Of a DNA stretch of 64,000 bases, positions 16,289-24,896 are shown piece by piece. Under the pieces are notes generated by a model. That model was not told where the DNA came from. It saw nothing but the letters and a program-made list of their open reading frames with translations, and did not search any database. How positions within the stretch are numbered: position 1 is the first letter of the stretch; each line of letters begins with the position of its first letter. A program made the translations under genes and the position numbers. This stretch comes from Cytobacillus kochii. GTDB taxonomy: Bacteria; Bacillota; Bacilli; Bacillales; Cytobacillaceae. The stretch covers positions 186,001 to 250,000 of the forward strand of contig NZ_JAIVAM010000004.1 in the NCBI RefSeq assembly GCF_020171845.1, written 5' to 3'.

Positions 16289-18199
16289 ATGGTGCAATCA
16301 CGTTTAAACACTTTTTGGAAAACGATTATTATTAGCTCCACTTTAATAGGCATTTTCTTATCTGTAAACATGTTATTCTATCTTGAATTATTTGGCATAA
16401 ATCCGATTCAAAATGCTTACATGATTTTATTATTAGCCTGTTTTCTCCCTTGTGCCTATCTTATGTTTCCCGGAAAGAAAACGGATCTTTCGATTAAATG
16501 GTATGATATCGCCTGTTTTTTATTATCCATGATCATTGCTATAGCCATTGGTTTGAATGGTGAACGAATTATTATTGAGGGATGGGATTGGGAGGCTCCA
16601 GTTTTACCGACCATTGCAAGTATTCTTCTATGGGGGTTAATTATTGAAGCTTTAAGAAGAACAGCCGGTCTTGTTTTAGCGATGATCTGTCTAGTAATCT
16701 CACTGTATCCTCTTATTGCTGGAATTATACCGATAGAATTGCTCCAAGGACAGTCTTATGATTTTCTTACGTTAGCGAGAAATCACATCATGAGTTCTAA
16801 TAGCGTGTTTGGTATTGCTTATACAACGATTGGGAATTTATTACTAGGATTTTTAGTATTTGGTGTAGTCATTACGAAAACTGGTGGTGGTGACTTTTTC
16901 TTCAACCTCGCTCTTTCTATCTTTGGCAGAACAAGGGGGGGCTCTGCGAAGGTTGCCGTTGTAGGGAGTGCATTTTTTGGCATGTTGAGTGGTAGTGCCG
17001 TTTCGAATGCAGTGACAATAGGAGCAATGACCATACCGGCAATGAAGAAAACAGGCTATAAACCCCATTATGCAGCAGCTATTGAAGCGACAGCGTCTAC
17101 AGGTGGTACCATTACGCCACCGATTATGGGTTCGGCAGCCTTTATCATGGCCTCTTTTTTAGCGGTCCCTTATTATGAAATCGCTTTAGCAGCTGCAGTC
17201 CCAGCATTTCTTTATTATCTTGGCTTATTTATTCAAATTGATGGATATGCTGCCAAAAATGGATTGAAAGGGATGTCTGCTAAGGAAATACCCTCATTCT
17301 GGAAAACGTTAAAAGAGGGTTGGTATTATATCTTTTCAATCGTAGTCATGATTTTCTTCTTAGCAGTACTTAACTCAGAAGGGCAAGCACCTTATTATGC
17401 GAGTGCTGTATTGTTAATCATTGCCATGATAAAGAAATCAACGAGGATGTCAGCTAAAGATCTAGCGAATATGGTTGTGAATATAGGAAAGGTCTTAACT
17501 GATATCGTTGTTATTATTGCTGGGGTAGGCTTTATTGTTGGTGCGTTGTCTGCTACAGGTGTATCGTTTTCATTTTCTCGTGAATTAGTGGCTGCTGCTG
17601 GAGATAATACTTTCTTAATCTTAATAGGTGGAGCACTTACCTGCTTTATTTTAGGGATGGGTATGACTGTATCCGCTGTATATGTATTTTTAGCAGTTAT
17701 TATGGCACCGGCACTTGTGGCAGTTGGTGTGGATCCAATAGCAGCACATTTATACGTTGTTTATTGGGCAACTGTCTCCTATATTACGCCACCAGTAGCA
17801 TTAGCTGCCTTTTCGACAGCAAGTATAGCAGGAGCAAGTCCGATGAAAACAGCTTTTCAATCTGTCCAGTTAGGGTCAGTAAAGTTTATTGTCCCATTCT
17901 TCATGATTTATAATCCTGCCATATTGATTGGTCGTGGAGATCCGTGGGATACGGTCCTTAGTATAGTTGTTGCAGTCATAGGGATTGCTTGCATTTCCTT
18001 TGCTCTGGAAGGCTATTTTGTGGGAGCTGGCATTTTAGTTATGGCAGAGCGAATCATTTTATTTGTTGCTGGTCTGATGATGTTTGTCCCAATGTGGTCA
18101 TTTATTATCGCTGGAACCGTGATAGCTGTCTGTCTTTATGTACTTAAATGGCGAAGAAAAAGAAGTAAATATAATCAAGGCAATGAACTGGAGGTATAA
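16289..18199 (+). CDS. TRAP transporter fused permease (TAXI system)
   Basis: This 636-residue membrane protein fuses the small and large TRAP permease parts, as is usual for TAXI systems. The first half holds several hydrophobic segments. The second half has the DctM-like motifs FFGMLSGSAVSNAVTIGAMT, STGGTITPPIMGSAAFIMA and WATVSYITPPVALAAFSTAS, which mark the transport core. About 16-18 membrane segments are expected. It is in tight order with its receptor upstream and a ligase three bases downstream, so uptake and activation are again coupled. Confidence 0.94.
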   Translation: MVQSRLNTFWKTIIISSTLIGIFLSVNMLFYLELFGINPIQNAYMILLLACFLPCAYLMFPGKKTDLSIKWYDIACFLLSMIIAIAIGLNGERIIIEGWDWEAPVLPTIASILLWGLIIEALRRTAGLVLAMICLVISLYPLIAGIIPIELLQGQSYDFLTLARNHIMSSNSVFGIAYTTIGNLLLGFLVFGVVITKTGGGDFFFNLALSIFGRTRGGSAKVAVVGSAFFGMLSGSAVSNAVTIGAMTIPAMKKTGYKPHYAAAIEATASTGGTITPPIMGSAAFIMASFLAVPYYEIALAAAVPAFLYYLGLFIQIDGYAAKNGLKGMSAKEIPSFWKTLKEGWYYIFSIVVMIFFLAVLNSEGQAPYYASAVLLIIAMIKKSTRMSAKDLANMVVNIGKVLTDIVVIIAGVGFIVGALSATGVSFSFSRELVAAAGDNTFLILIGGALTCFILGMGMTVSAVYVFLAVIMAPALVAVGVDPIAAHLYVVYWATVSYITPPVALAAFSTASIAGASPMKTAFQSVQLGSVKFIVPFFMIYNPAILIGRGDPWDTVLSIVVAVIGIACISFALEGYFVGAGILVMAERIILFVAGLMMFVPMWSFIIAGTVIAVCLYVLKWRRKRSKYNQGNELEV

Positions 18200-18202
18200 C
18201 GA

Positions 18203-20338
18203 ATGGATAAAAATGAAGCGATACAAAAATTTCTTCACCCAGAATCAATCGCCATTGTAGGCGTATCAAAAGATTTCACATCCATTAGTGGTAAACCGAT
18301 CAAAAACCTTATTCAGCATCAATATAAAGGGAATATTTATCCTGTAAACCCTAAATATGAAGAAATTGGTGGTTATAAGTGTTACCCTTCTTTAGTTGAA
18401 ATTCCTGACTCCGTTGATGTCGCATTAATAGCTGTTTCAGCTAAAAGAATGTTATCCATCATCGATCAATGTAAACAAAAAGCAATTAGAAGTATCGTTC
18501 TTTTTGGCTCAGGTTTTGCAGAAATAGGAGAAGAAGGTTCAAATCTACAGAATGAAGTGTTAGAAAAGGCGAAGGAAGCGAATATTCATATTCTTGGCCC
18601 CAACTGTGTCGGCTTATTAAATGTTCATTTATCACTACCAATGGGGTTTGCTACCTCGTTTGAAACAGATCGGCCATTTATTTCTGGACCAGTAGGGTTT
18701 GCTTCTCAAAGTGGAGCGATTGGCTTTTCATTATTCGGGATGGCACAAGAAGAGAATATAGGATTTTCCTATGTGGTGAATACGGGAAATCAGATGGATA
18801 TTACGACACTTGATGTCATGAGTTATATGGTAAAGGATGAGCAAACATCAATCATTACTGGTTATTTAGAAAGTATTCCAGACGGAGAACAATTCATTCG
18901 ATTAGCGAAAGCCGCAAAAGAAAAAGATAAACCACTCATCATGTTGAAAGCTGGAAGGTCAAAATTAGGACAGAAAGCGGCTTTATCGCATACAGCCTCA
19001 ATGACTGGTTCTGACGAAACGTATCAAGCAATCGCCAAACAATATGGCATTATTACAGTGAATGATATTGATGATTTAATCACAACAGTCAAAGTCTTTT
19101 TAAATCACAAAAGGGCAGCTGGAAATAGAGTGGTAACGATTTCTAATTCTGGAGCTGCAGGTATTGCAATGGCTGATTATAGTGAAGATTTGCAGCTTAA
19201 TATGATTACGTTGGCTGAAGAAACGAAGAGAAAAGTGGCAGATTTAATCCCTACTTACGGATCTGCAATGAATCCGATTGATGTGACTGCGCAAAGTTTA
19301 AAAGAACAACATATTCTAACCGATACATTGAAAATTTTATTAGAAGATACAACAATAGACAGCATTGTTTTTCAAACGACATTTGGAGGCGAATTAGGCT
19401 TTAATATTTGCAAAGCAATAGCGGAAATAGACGCGAAAACAGATAAACCGATACTCGTGACGATTACTGGTACAGATGAATTAACGGGAAAAGGAAGAAG
19501 ATATTTACAACAAAATAAAATACCAGTATATAAAACATCTTATGAAACGATGGTCGCACTAAGTTTACTAGTACAATATTCAACAAAGACTGTTAATGAT
19601 GTTCAGGTAGCTGGTGAAAACATTTATCATCGTGATGAAATTAAAGAACGAATTTGGACAGAAGTAAAGGTTAAACATTTATTAACAAGCTTTGGCATCC
19701 GTACACCTAAAGGAGTACTCATCAATAAGGTAGATGAGATAGAGACTATGAAAGTAGATTGGGATATTCCTAAGGTGTGCAAAGTCATTTCTTCCGATAT
19801 TCTTCATAAAACGGATGCAGGTGGTGTTATTGTTAATATACAGAATGAACAAGAATTAGCGTTAGCGGTTAAGGAGATAACAGAAAGTGTAAAGAAATAT
19901 GATAAAGAAGCACAGATAGATGGCTTTCTTGTGGAAGAGATGGTTAAGCAAGAAGGTGTAGAATTTTTCATTGGCGTGAAAGAGGATCCTCAATTTGGTG
20001 CGATTATTGTCTGTGGGCTAGGAGGAATATTTATTGAAGTATTTAAAGATGTATCGCTAAGAAAAGCTCCAGTCAGTGAGGAAGACGCAATTGAGATGCT
20101 AATGGAATTAAAAGGTTATGCCGTTTTGCAAGGAGTTAGGGGAAAAGGCAGTCATGACATTCAGGCATTAGCTCGAGCGATAGAGAAGATATCCCATTTT
20201 GCTGCTAATCAAAATGGTAGATTAAAAGAGATGGATATCAACCCTCTTCTTGTGCTTGAAGAGGGAGAAGGTGTGCTTGCCCTAGATGGTGTCATCGTTT
20301 GGGATGAAAAAATTGATCATTTAATAGAATCCTTATGA
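18203..20338 (+). CDS. Fused ADP-forming acyl-CoA ligase, second copy
   Basis: This 711-residue paralogue of the ligase at 8308-10413 has the same domain order: CoA-binding domain (IAIVGVSKDFTSISGKP), ligase-CoA domains with the likely phospho-histidine in LSHTASMTG, and ATP-grasp at the C terminus (ISSDILHKTDAGGVIV, FGAIIVCGLGGIFIEV). It should convert an imported acid to its CoA ester with release of ADP and phosphate. The two copies are clearly diverged in sequence, suggesting different substrates. It follows the TAXI permease and slightly precedes a thioesterase gene. Confidence 0.92.
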   Translation: MDKNEAIQKFLHPESIAIVGVSKDFTSISGKPIKNLIQHQYKGNIYPVNPKYEEIGGYKCYPSLVEIPDSVDVALIAVSAKRMLSIIDQCKQKAIRSIVLFGSGFAEIGEEGSNLQNEVLEKAKEANIHILGPNCVGLLNVHLSLPMGFATSFETDRPFISGPVGFASQSGAIGFSLFGMAQEENIGFSYVVNTGNQMDITTLDVMSYMVKDEQTSIITGYLESIPDGEQFIRLAKAAKEKDKPLIMLKAGRSKLGQKAALSHTASMTGSDETYQAIAKQYGIITVNDIDDLITTVKVFLNHKRAAGNRVVTISNSGAAGIAMADYSEDLQLNMITLAEETKRKVADLIPTYGSAMNPIDVTAQSLKEQHILTDTLKILLEDTTIDSIVFQTTFGGELGFNICKAIAEIDAKTDKPILVTITGTDELTGKGRRYLQQNKIPVYKTSYETMVALSLLVQYSTKTVNDVQVAGENIYHRDEIKERIWTEVKVKHLLTSFGIRTPKGVLINKVDEIETMKVDWDIPKVCKVISSDILHKTDAGGVIVNIQNEQELALAVKEITESVKKYDKEAQIDGFLVEEMVKQEGVEFFIGVKEDPQFGAIIVCGLGGIFIEVFKDVSLRKAPVSEEDAIEMLMELKGYAVLQGVRGKGSHDIQALARAIEKISHFAANQNGRLKEMDINPLLVLEEGEGVLALDGVIVWDEKIDHLIESL

Positions 20339-20355
20339 ATGGAGAAGTCTCTATT

Positions 20356-20766
20356 ATGAAGAATGAATACTTACAATGGCTAGAAAAGGAGTTTAATACA
20401 TCTCCTTATTGGCAGCTCCTTGGTATTACAATGGATGAATTGGAAGCAGGGAGAGCGCGCATTAAGATGTCGGTAAAAAAACAACATTTAAACTCTAATG
20501 GTGTGGTTCATGGAGGCGCAACCGCCTCCTTATTGGATTCGGTTATAGGTGTCACTATTCGGTCAATGAAAGATGTTAAAGTGGCGACGATTTCATTAAC
20601 AACTCAATTTCTCGCACCTGTTAAAGAAGGGATCTTGTATGCAGAAGCGAAAATGATACATGAAGGAAGAAGAATCCAATATGTTGAGTCTATTCTTACT
20701 CAGGAAGATGGAAGTGTTGTTGCTAAAGCGCTAGGTACCTTTTCTATTAAACAGCGGATAAGTTAG
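20356..20766 (+). CDS. PaaI-family hotdog thioesterase
   Basis: This acyl-CoA thioesterase has 136 residues. The hotdog motif NGVVHGGATASLLDSVIG contains the HGG and Asp expected in PaaI-type enzymes, which clear stalled acyl- or aryl-CoA esters. The frame opens at 20335, overlapping the ligase stop, but GGAGAAG at 20341 is well placed for ATG 20356, which is preferred. It is in operon with the ligase and an acyl-CoA dehydrogenase. It may prevent CoA being trapped when the pathway backs up. Confidence 0.88.
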   Translation: MKNEYLQWLEKEFNTSPYWQLLGITMDELEAGRARIKMSVKKQHLNSNGVVHGGATASLLDSVIGVTIRSMKDVKVATISLTTQFLAPVKEGILYAEAKMIHEGRRIQYVESILTQEDGSVVAKALGTFSIKQRIS

Positions 20767-20777
20767 GAGGGGGATTT

Positions 20778-22553
20778 ATGGATGAGTCTATTAAAGTACT
20801 TCAACCGGAACCGATAAAAGGTGGCATGCCAGAACCGACAGAAATAAATTATTTCTTATCAGATCCCCATATTCATTTTTTATTAGCACACTATGTAAAC
20901 GATGATTATCAATTATTTAAAGCTAAGTTAATTGAGTTAGGGGATAGAGCAAATAATGAGATCGATCCGCTTTCGAGAGAGGCGGACAGACATCCGCCAA
21001 CATTAACAATGTATGATAAGCGTGGGCAACGAATAAATGATGTTAATTATCATTCATCCTATTCACGTCTCGAGGAAATCGGTTATGAAGAATTCGGATT
21101 GGTTGCCATGAGTCATCGCAGCGGTGTCATGGGGGCTGAAACGGCTTTTAATAAAGTGATGAAATACACTTTTTGGTATGTATTTGCTCAAGCTGAATTT
21201 GGTTTATGTTGTCCGATGAGTATGACAGACTCAGCGGCGAAGATTTTGGAGGATTATGGAAGTGTGAAACTAAAGACAGAATACTTACCCCAATTAATTA
21301 GTACGGAGAGTAATAGAATGACCGCTGCTCAATTTATGACAGAAAAGCAAGGCGGTTCGGATGTTGGTGCCAATTCAGTCAGAGCAGAAGCTAATGGAGA
21401 TTCATGGTTAATCACGGGGGATAAATGGTTTTGTTCAAATGTTAGTGCTGATGTAGCACTTGTATTAGCGAGACCAACAGGTGCAAAAGAAGGAACAAAA
21501 GGGTTGGCCATGTTCTTAGTACCAAGAATCTTGCCTAGTGGAGAAAGAAATCATTATACGATCAATAAATTAAAAGATAAATTAGGGACAAAAGGAATGG
21601 CTTCAGGAGAAGTAACTTTTAAGCGGGCGACTGGTTACTTAGTTGGGGAACTTGATCATGGGTTTAAACAAATGATGTCAATGGTCAACGCTTCAAGGTT
21701 ATCAAATAGTGTCCGTTCTACAGGTCTCATCAGGCGCTCTTATTTAGAAGCCTTATACACAACTAGAGGACGCATCGCATTTAAAAAACCATTAGCCAAA
21801 CTTCCTCTCATGCAGAAACAATTATTTGAAATGATGCTAACATCGGAAGTGGCGACATCCATGTCACTATACACGGCACATACCTTTGATTTGACCGAAA
21901 CTAAAAAGGATGAGAAAGCAAAAACGATGCTAAGATTGTTAACACCTTTGTTAAAAGGTGTAATATGCAAACAAGCAAGAGTGATTGCAGGTGAATCAAT
22001 GGAAATGAGAGGCGGCAATGGATATATTGAAGAATGGGCAAATGCTAAACTTGTACGTGATGCTCATTTAGGGTCAATATGGGAAGGTACGACGAATATT
22101 GTTGCGCTGGATGTTTTAAGAGCAATTACAAAAAATAAGGCAAATACTGTGTTAATACAAACAATGAAAACGATTTTAAATGAAGTGACGTTTGTTGATT
22201 TTATCCCATTGAGAAAGAAGTTATTAACTAATATGCATCTATTAGAGGAAGATCTTAATCTAATAGGGCAAGTTAGCCCTACAGAAGTAGAAATGGAAGC
22301 TATTTCTATCATGCATCGCATTTATTTTTTATTAGCGAATTGCTTATTGTTGAAAGAAGCTGAAATTGAAACAAAGGAAACAAGCAGTTATAGAAAATAT
22401 TTTAATGCTTGTTATTATTATCATCTGCATATCCAAAATAGTAAAAGTCGGTGTTTTCACCAAAGTGTATGGCAATGGGGAGAAGATGTTATCAATTGGG
22501 TGACTATCCCCAAATCAGCGATCTCTCATTTTAATGAGCAATTAAGTAAATAG
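20778..22553 (+). CDS. Large acyl-CoA dehydrogenase, AidB-like
   Basis: This 591-residue flavoprotein belongs to the large acyl-CoA dehydrogenase group that includes AidB and related enzymes. AidB-like signatures are TEKQGGSDVGAN, KWFCSNVSAD, MEMRGGNGYIEEW and the catalytic-position glutamate Glu436 in SIWEGTTNI. A longer C-terminal helical domain follows. AidB itself has weak dehydrogenase activity, but a role in oxidising a branched acyl-CoA is more likely inside this operon. ATG 20778 follows TAGGAGGGGG. The operon seems to end here, since 333 bases and a new promoter come before the next gene. Confidence 0.9.
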   Translation: MDESIKVLQPEPIKGGMPEPTEINYFLSDPHIHFLLAHYVNDDYQLFKAKLIELGDRANNEIDPLSREADRHPPTLTMYDKRGQRINDVNYHSSYSRLEEIGYEEFGLVAMSHRSGVMGAETAFNKVMKYTFWYVFAQAEFGLCCPMSMTDSAAKILEDYGSVKLKTEYLPQLISTESNRMTAAQFMTEKQGGSDVGANSVRAEANGDSWLITGDKWFCSNVSADVALVLARPTGAKEGTKGLAMFLVPRILPSGERNHYTINKLKDKLGTKGMASGEVTFKRATGYLVGELDHGFKQMMSMVNASRLSNSVRSTGLIRRSYLEALYTTRGRIAFKKPLAKLPLMQKQLFEMMLTSEVATSMSLYTAHTFDLTETKKDEKAKTMLRLLTPLLKGVICKQARVIAGESMEMRGGNGYIEEWANAKLVRDAHLGSIWEGTTNIVALDVLRAITKNKANTVLIQTMKTILNEVTFVDFIPLRKKLLTNMHLLEEDLNLIGQVSPTEVEMEAISIMHRIYFLLANCLLLKEAEIETKETSSYRKYFNACYYYHLHIQNSKSRCFHQSVWQWGEDVINWVTIPKSAISHFNEQLSK

Positions 22554-22575
22554 AAAATTCTAAAAAATATTGCAA

Positions 22576-22603
22576 TTGAAAATTGGATACAGTATCCTAT
22601 AGA
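22576..22603 (+). promoter_or_regulatory. Promoter with palindromic operator before ech-acd-caiB
   Basis: TTGAAA at 22576-22581 and TATAGA at 22598-22603 are spaced by 16 bases. The perfect palindrome GGATACAGTATCC (22585-22597) fills the spacer, the position where a repressor would block polymerase. The rest of the 22554-22886 gap is a leader of about 280 bases. It has a short hairpin with T-tract near 22651-22674 and no convincing gene. Confidence 0.55.
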
Positions 22604-22886
22604 TAACCATTTTTATAAGTAGGGTGAAGACGAACGACAACTTGTGAGAAAAAACGAGAAGCTTCGTTGTTTTCCCCCCTAGCAAACCATTAAAACATCA
22701 CTTAAAGGAAAATGTTACTATGCATTTCCACAAAGAACATCTACGAACATTTGGCGAAAAATGAGCAGGTATTCGTCTCCATTTCTTTAATGAATCATAC
22801 TAAACCAACAAGAATATTAAGGGCAACTATGTCAATGATTGAGTATGAATTAAATGCTCTTTTTACAGCAAAAAAGGAGGATATAA

Positions 22887-23684
22887 ATGAAAGTTGAGAC
22901 ATATGAAACGATTGACCTAAAAAAAACCCATCATAATCAAATTGCTATCTTACGTTTAAACCGTCCACAATCAATGAATGCATTGAACACTAGAATGGCA
23001 AGTGAGATTGTATCAAGTTTAGAAACCTTAAAATATGATCCAGATTTACGTGTCATTATTTTAACTGCAGAGGGGGATAAAAGCTTTTGTGTTGGAGCTG
23101 ATTTAAAAGAGCGAAACGGAATGAGCCAAAGTGACTGGAAAAAACAACATGATATTTTTGAAAGAGTGACAGAATTAATTCGTGAGTTTCCTTTTCCCAT
23201 TATTTGTGCTGTAAATGGTTATGCGCTAGGCGGAGGTATGGAGATTGCATTAAGCTGTGATATGCGCACAGCAAATGAAAACGCTTCATTCGGTTTGCCT
23301 GAAGCGAAACTCGGTCTCATACCAGGGATAGGTGGTACACAAATGGCCGTAAGAGTATTACCACTTGCAATAGCTAAAGAAATTTTATTTACAGGTAAAA
23401 GAATCAGTGCTACAGAAGCTGAGAAATATGGACTCGTGAATAAAGTTTGTCGAGAAGAAAACTTATTAGAAGAGACAATTAAGTTGGCATCAGAAATTGC
23501 AGAGAACGCGCCACTTTCATTAAAGGCATTAAAGAAAGTTGTTAATAAAGGAGCAGATTCCGATTTATCTACGGGAATCGCACTAGAATTAGAAGCATAT
23601 TATCGTTGTGCTAATTCTAACGATCGTCTAGAAGGAATTTATGCTTTTAATGAAAAAAGAAAACCACAATGGCAAGGAAAATAA
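22887..23684 (+). CDS. Enoyl-CoA hydratase/isomerase family protein
   Basis: This crotonase-family protein has 265 residues. The oxyanion and CoA-binding segments CVGADLKER and GYALGGGMEIAL are present. Both glutamates used by true enoyl-CoA hydratases are kept, in GGGMEI and GLPEAKLG, so water addition to a 2-enoyl-CoA is the likely reaction. The C terminus (YAFNEKRKPQWQGK) is normal for the family. ATG 22887 follows AAAGGAGG. It is the first gene of a three-gene unit with its own promoter and operator-like palindrome. Confidence 0.93.
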   Translation: MKVETYETIDLKKTHHNQIAILRLNRPQSMNALNTRMASEIVSSLETLKYDPDLRVIILTAEGDKSFCVGADLKERNGMSQSDWKKQHDIFERVTELIREFPFPIICAVNGYALGGGMEIALSCDMRTANENASFGLPEAKLGLIPGIGGTQMAVRVLPLAIAKEILFTGKRISATEAEKYGLVNKVCREENLLEETIKLASEIAENAPLSLKALKKVVNKGADSDLSTGIALELEAYYRCANSNDRLEGIYAFNEKRKPQWQGK

Positions 23685-23696
23685 AGGAGGGTAAAA

Positions 23697-24860
23697 ATGG
23701 CACAGACGAAAGTCAATACTGAACATGACATGATTAGGAAAAGTGTGAAAAGTTTATGTGAGAGATTTCCGGAAACGTATTGGCAAGAAACGGATGAAAG
23801 GGGAGAATATCCAACAAGTTTCGTTCAAGCCTTAACAGATGAGGGGTGGCTTTCAGTTCTTATTCCAGAACAATATGGCGGAGCTGGTTTGGGAATGACA
23901 GAAGCGAGTATTGTATTAGAAGAAATTAATCGCTCAGGCGGGAATGCGGGTGCTTGCCACGCACAGATGTATACAATGGGTGCAATATTAAGGCATGGTA
24001 GTGAAGAACAAAAACAGAGATTTCTCCCAAAAATAGCCAGTGGTGAAGCAAGACTCCAGGCATTTGGAATTACGGAACCAACAGCTGGCAGTGATACAAC
24101 TAGTATTGAAACTTTTGCCCACAAAGAGGGAGATAAATATATAGTTAACGGACAAAAAATTTGGACATCTAGAGCTGAGCATTCTGATTTGATGCTACTT
24201 CTAGCAAGAACAACACCAAAAGAAGCTGTAGCGAAGAAAACTGATGGCTTAAGTTTATTCATACTAGATATGAAAGAACAACACGATAAAATAACCATTC
24301 GTCCGATTGATACAATGATTAATCATGCGACAACAGAAGTATTCTTTGAAAATGCGGAAATTCCAGTAGAAAACTTAATTGGCGAAGAAGGTAAAGGGTT
24401 TAAATATGTTCTTAGTGGAATGAATGCGGAGAGAATATTAATTGCCTCAGAATCTGTTGGAGATGGCTTATACTTTATAGATCGCTCAGTACAGTATGCT
24501 AATGAACGTGTAGTATTCAATCGTCCTATTGGAAAGAATCAAGGTGTACAATTTCCGATTGCTAAGGCATTTATGGAAATAGAAGCCGCAAAGCTAATGA
24601 GAGATAGGGCGGCTGATTTATTTGATGAGGGAGTCAATTGCGGTGCAGAAGCAAATATGGCTAAATACCTTACTTCCGAAGCGACATGGAATGCAGCAAA
24701 TGCGGCAATGGATACTTACGGTGGCTATGGTTTTGCTAAAGAATATAATATTGAACGGAAATTTAGAGAAGCGAGATTATTTAAGGTTGCCCCAATTGCC
24801 AATAATTTAGTATTAAGCTTTGTCGGACAGCATGTATTAGGATTACCAAGGTCTTATTAA
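23697..24860 (+). CDS. Acyl-CoA dehydrogenase, isovaleryl-type catalytic base
   Basis: This third acyl-CoA dehydrogenase has 387 residues with FGITEPTAGSDTTS and QKIWTSRAEHSD as FAD/substrate motifs and a C-terminal DTYGGYGFAKEYNIER. The usual C-terminal catalytic glutamate (YEG) is replaced by FKVAP. A glutamate at the helix-G site, Glu245 in NAERILIAS, is present instead, as in isovaleryl-CoA dehydrogenase. The substrate may therefore be branched or bulky, although this residue alone does not prove it. It follows ech by 12 bases with a strong AAAGGAGGG site. Confidence 0.92.
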   Translation: MAQTKVNTEHDMIRKSVKSLCERFPETYWQETDERGEYPTSFVQALTDEGWLSVLIPEQYGGAGLGMTEASIVLEEINRSGGNAGACHAQMYTMGAILRHGSEEQKQRFLPKIASGEARLQAFGITEPTAGSDTTSIETFAHKEGDKYIVNGQKIWTSRAEHSDLMLLLARTTPKEAVAKKTDGLSLFILDMKEQHDKITIRPIDTMINHATTEVFFENAEIPVENLIGEEGKGFKYVLSGMNAERILIASESVGDGLYFIDRSVQYANERVVFNRPIGKNQGVQFPIAKAFMEIEAAKLMRDRAADLFDEGVNCGAEANMAKYLTSEATWNAANAAMDTYGGYGFAKEYNIERKFREARLFKVAPIANNLVLSFVGQHVLGLPRSY

Positions 24861-24896
24861 CTTGTACCATTTCTTTTACTACAGGGAGGGATAAGG

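Noticed and set aside
22712-22897. Open frame of 61 codons before the enoyl-CoA hydratase gene
   Set aside because: No good ribosome site, no recognisable family, and it lies in what looks like the leader of the ech operon and runs into the ech start.
23825-24298. Antisense open frame of 157 codons inside the acyl-CoA dehydrogenase gene
   Set aside because: It lies fully opposite a well-conserved gene, has no ribosome site, and its sequence is the reverse-strand shadow of that gene.
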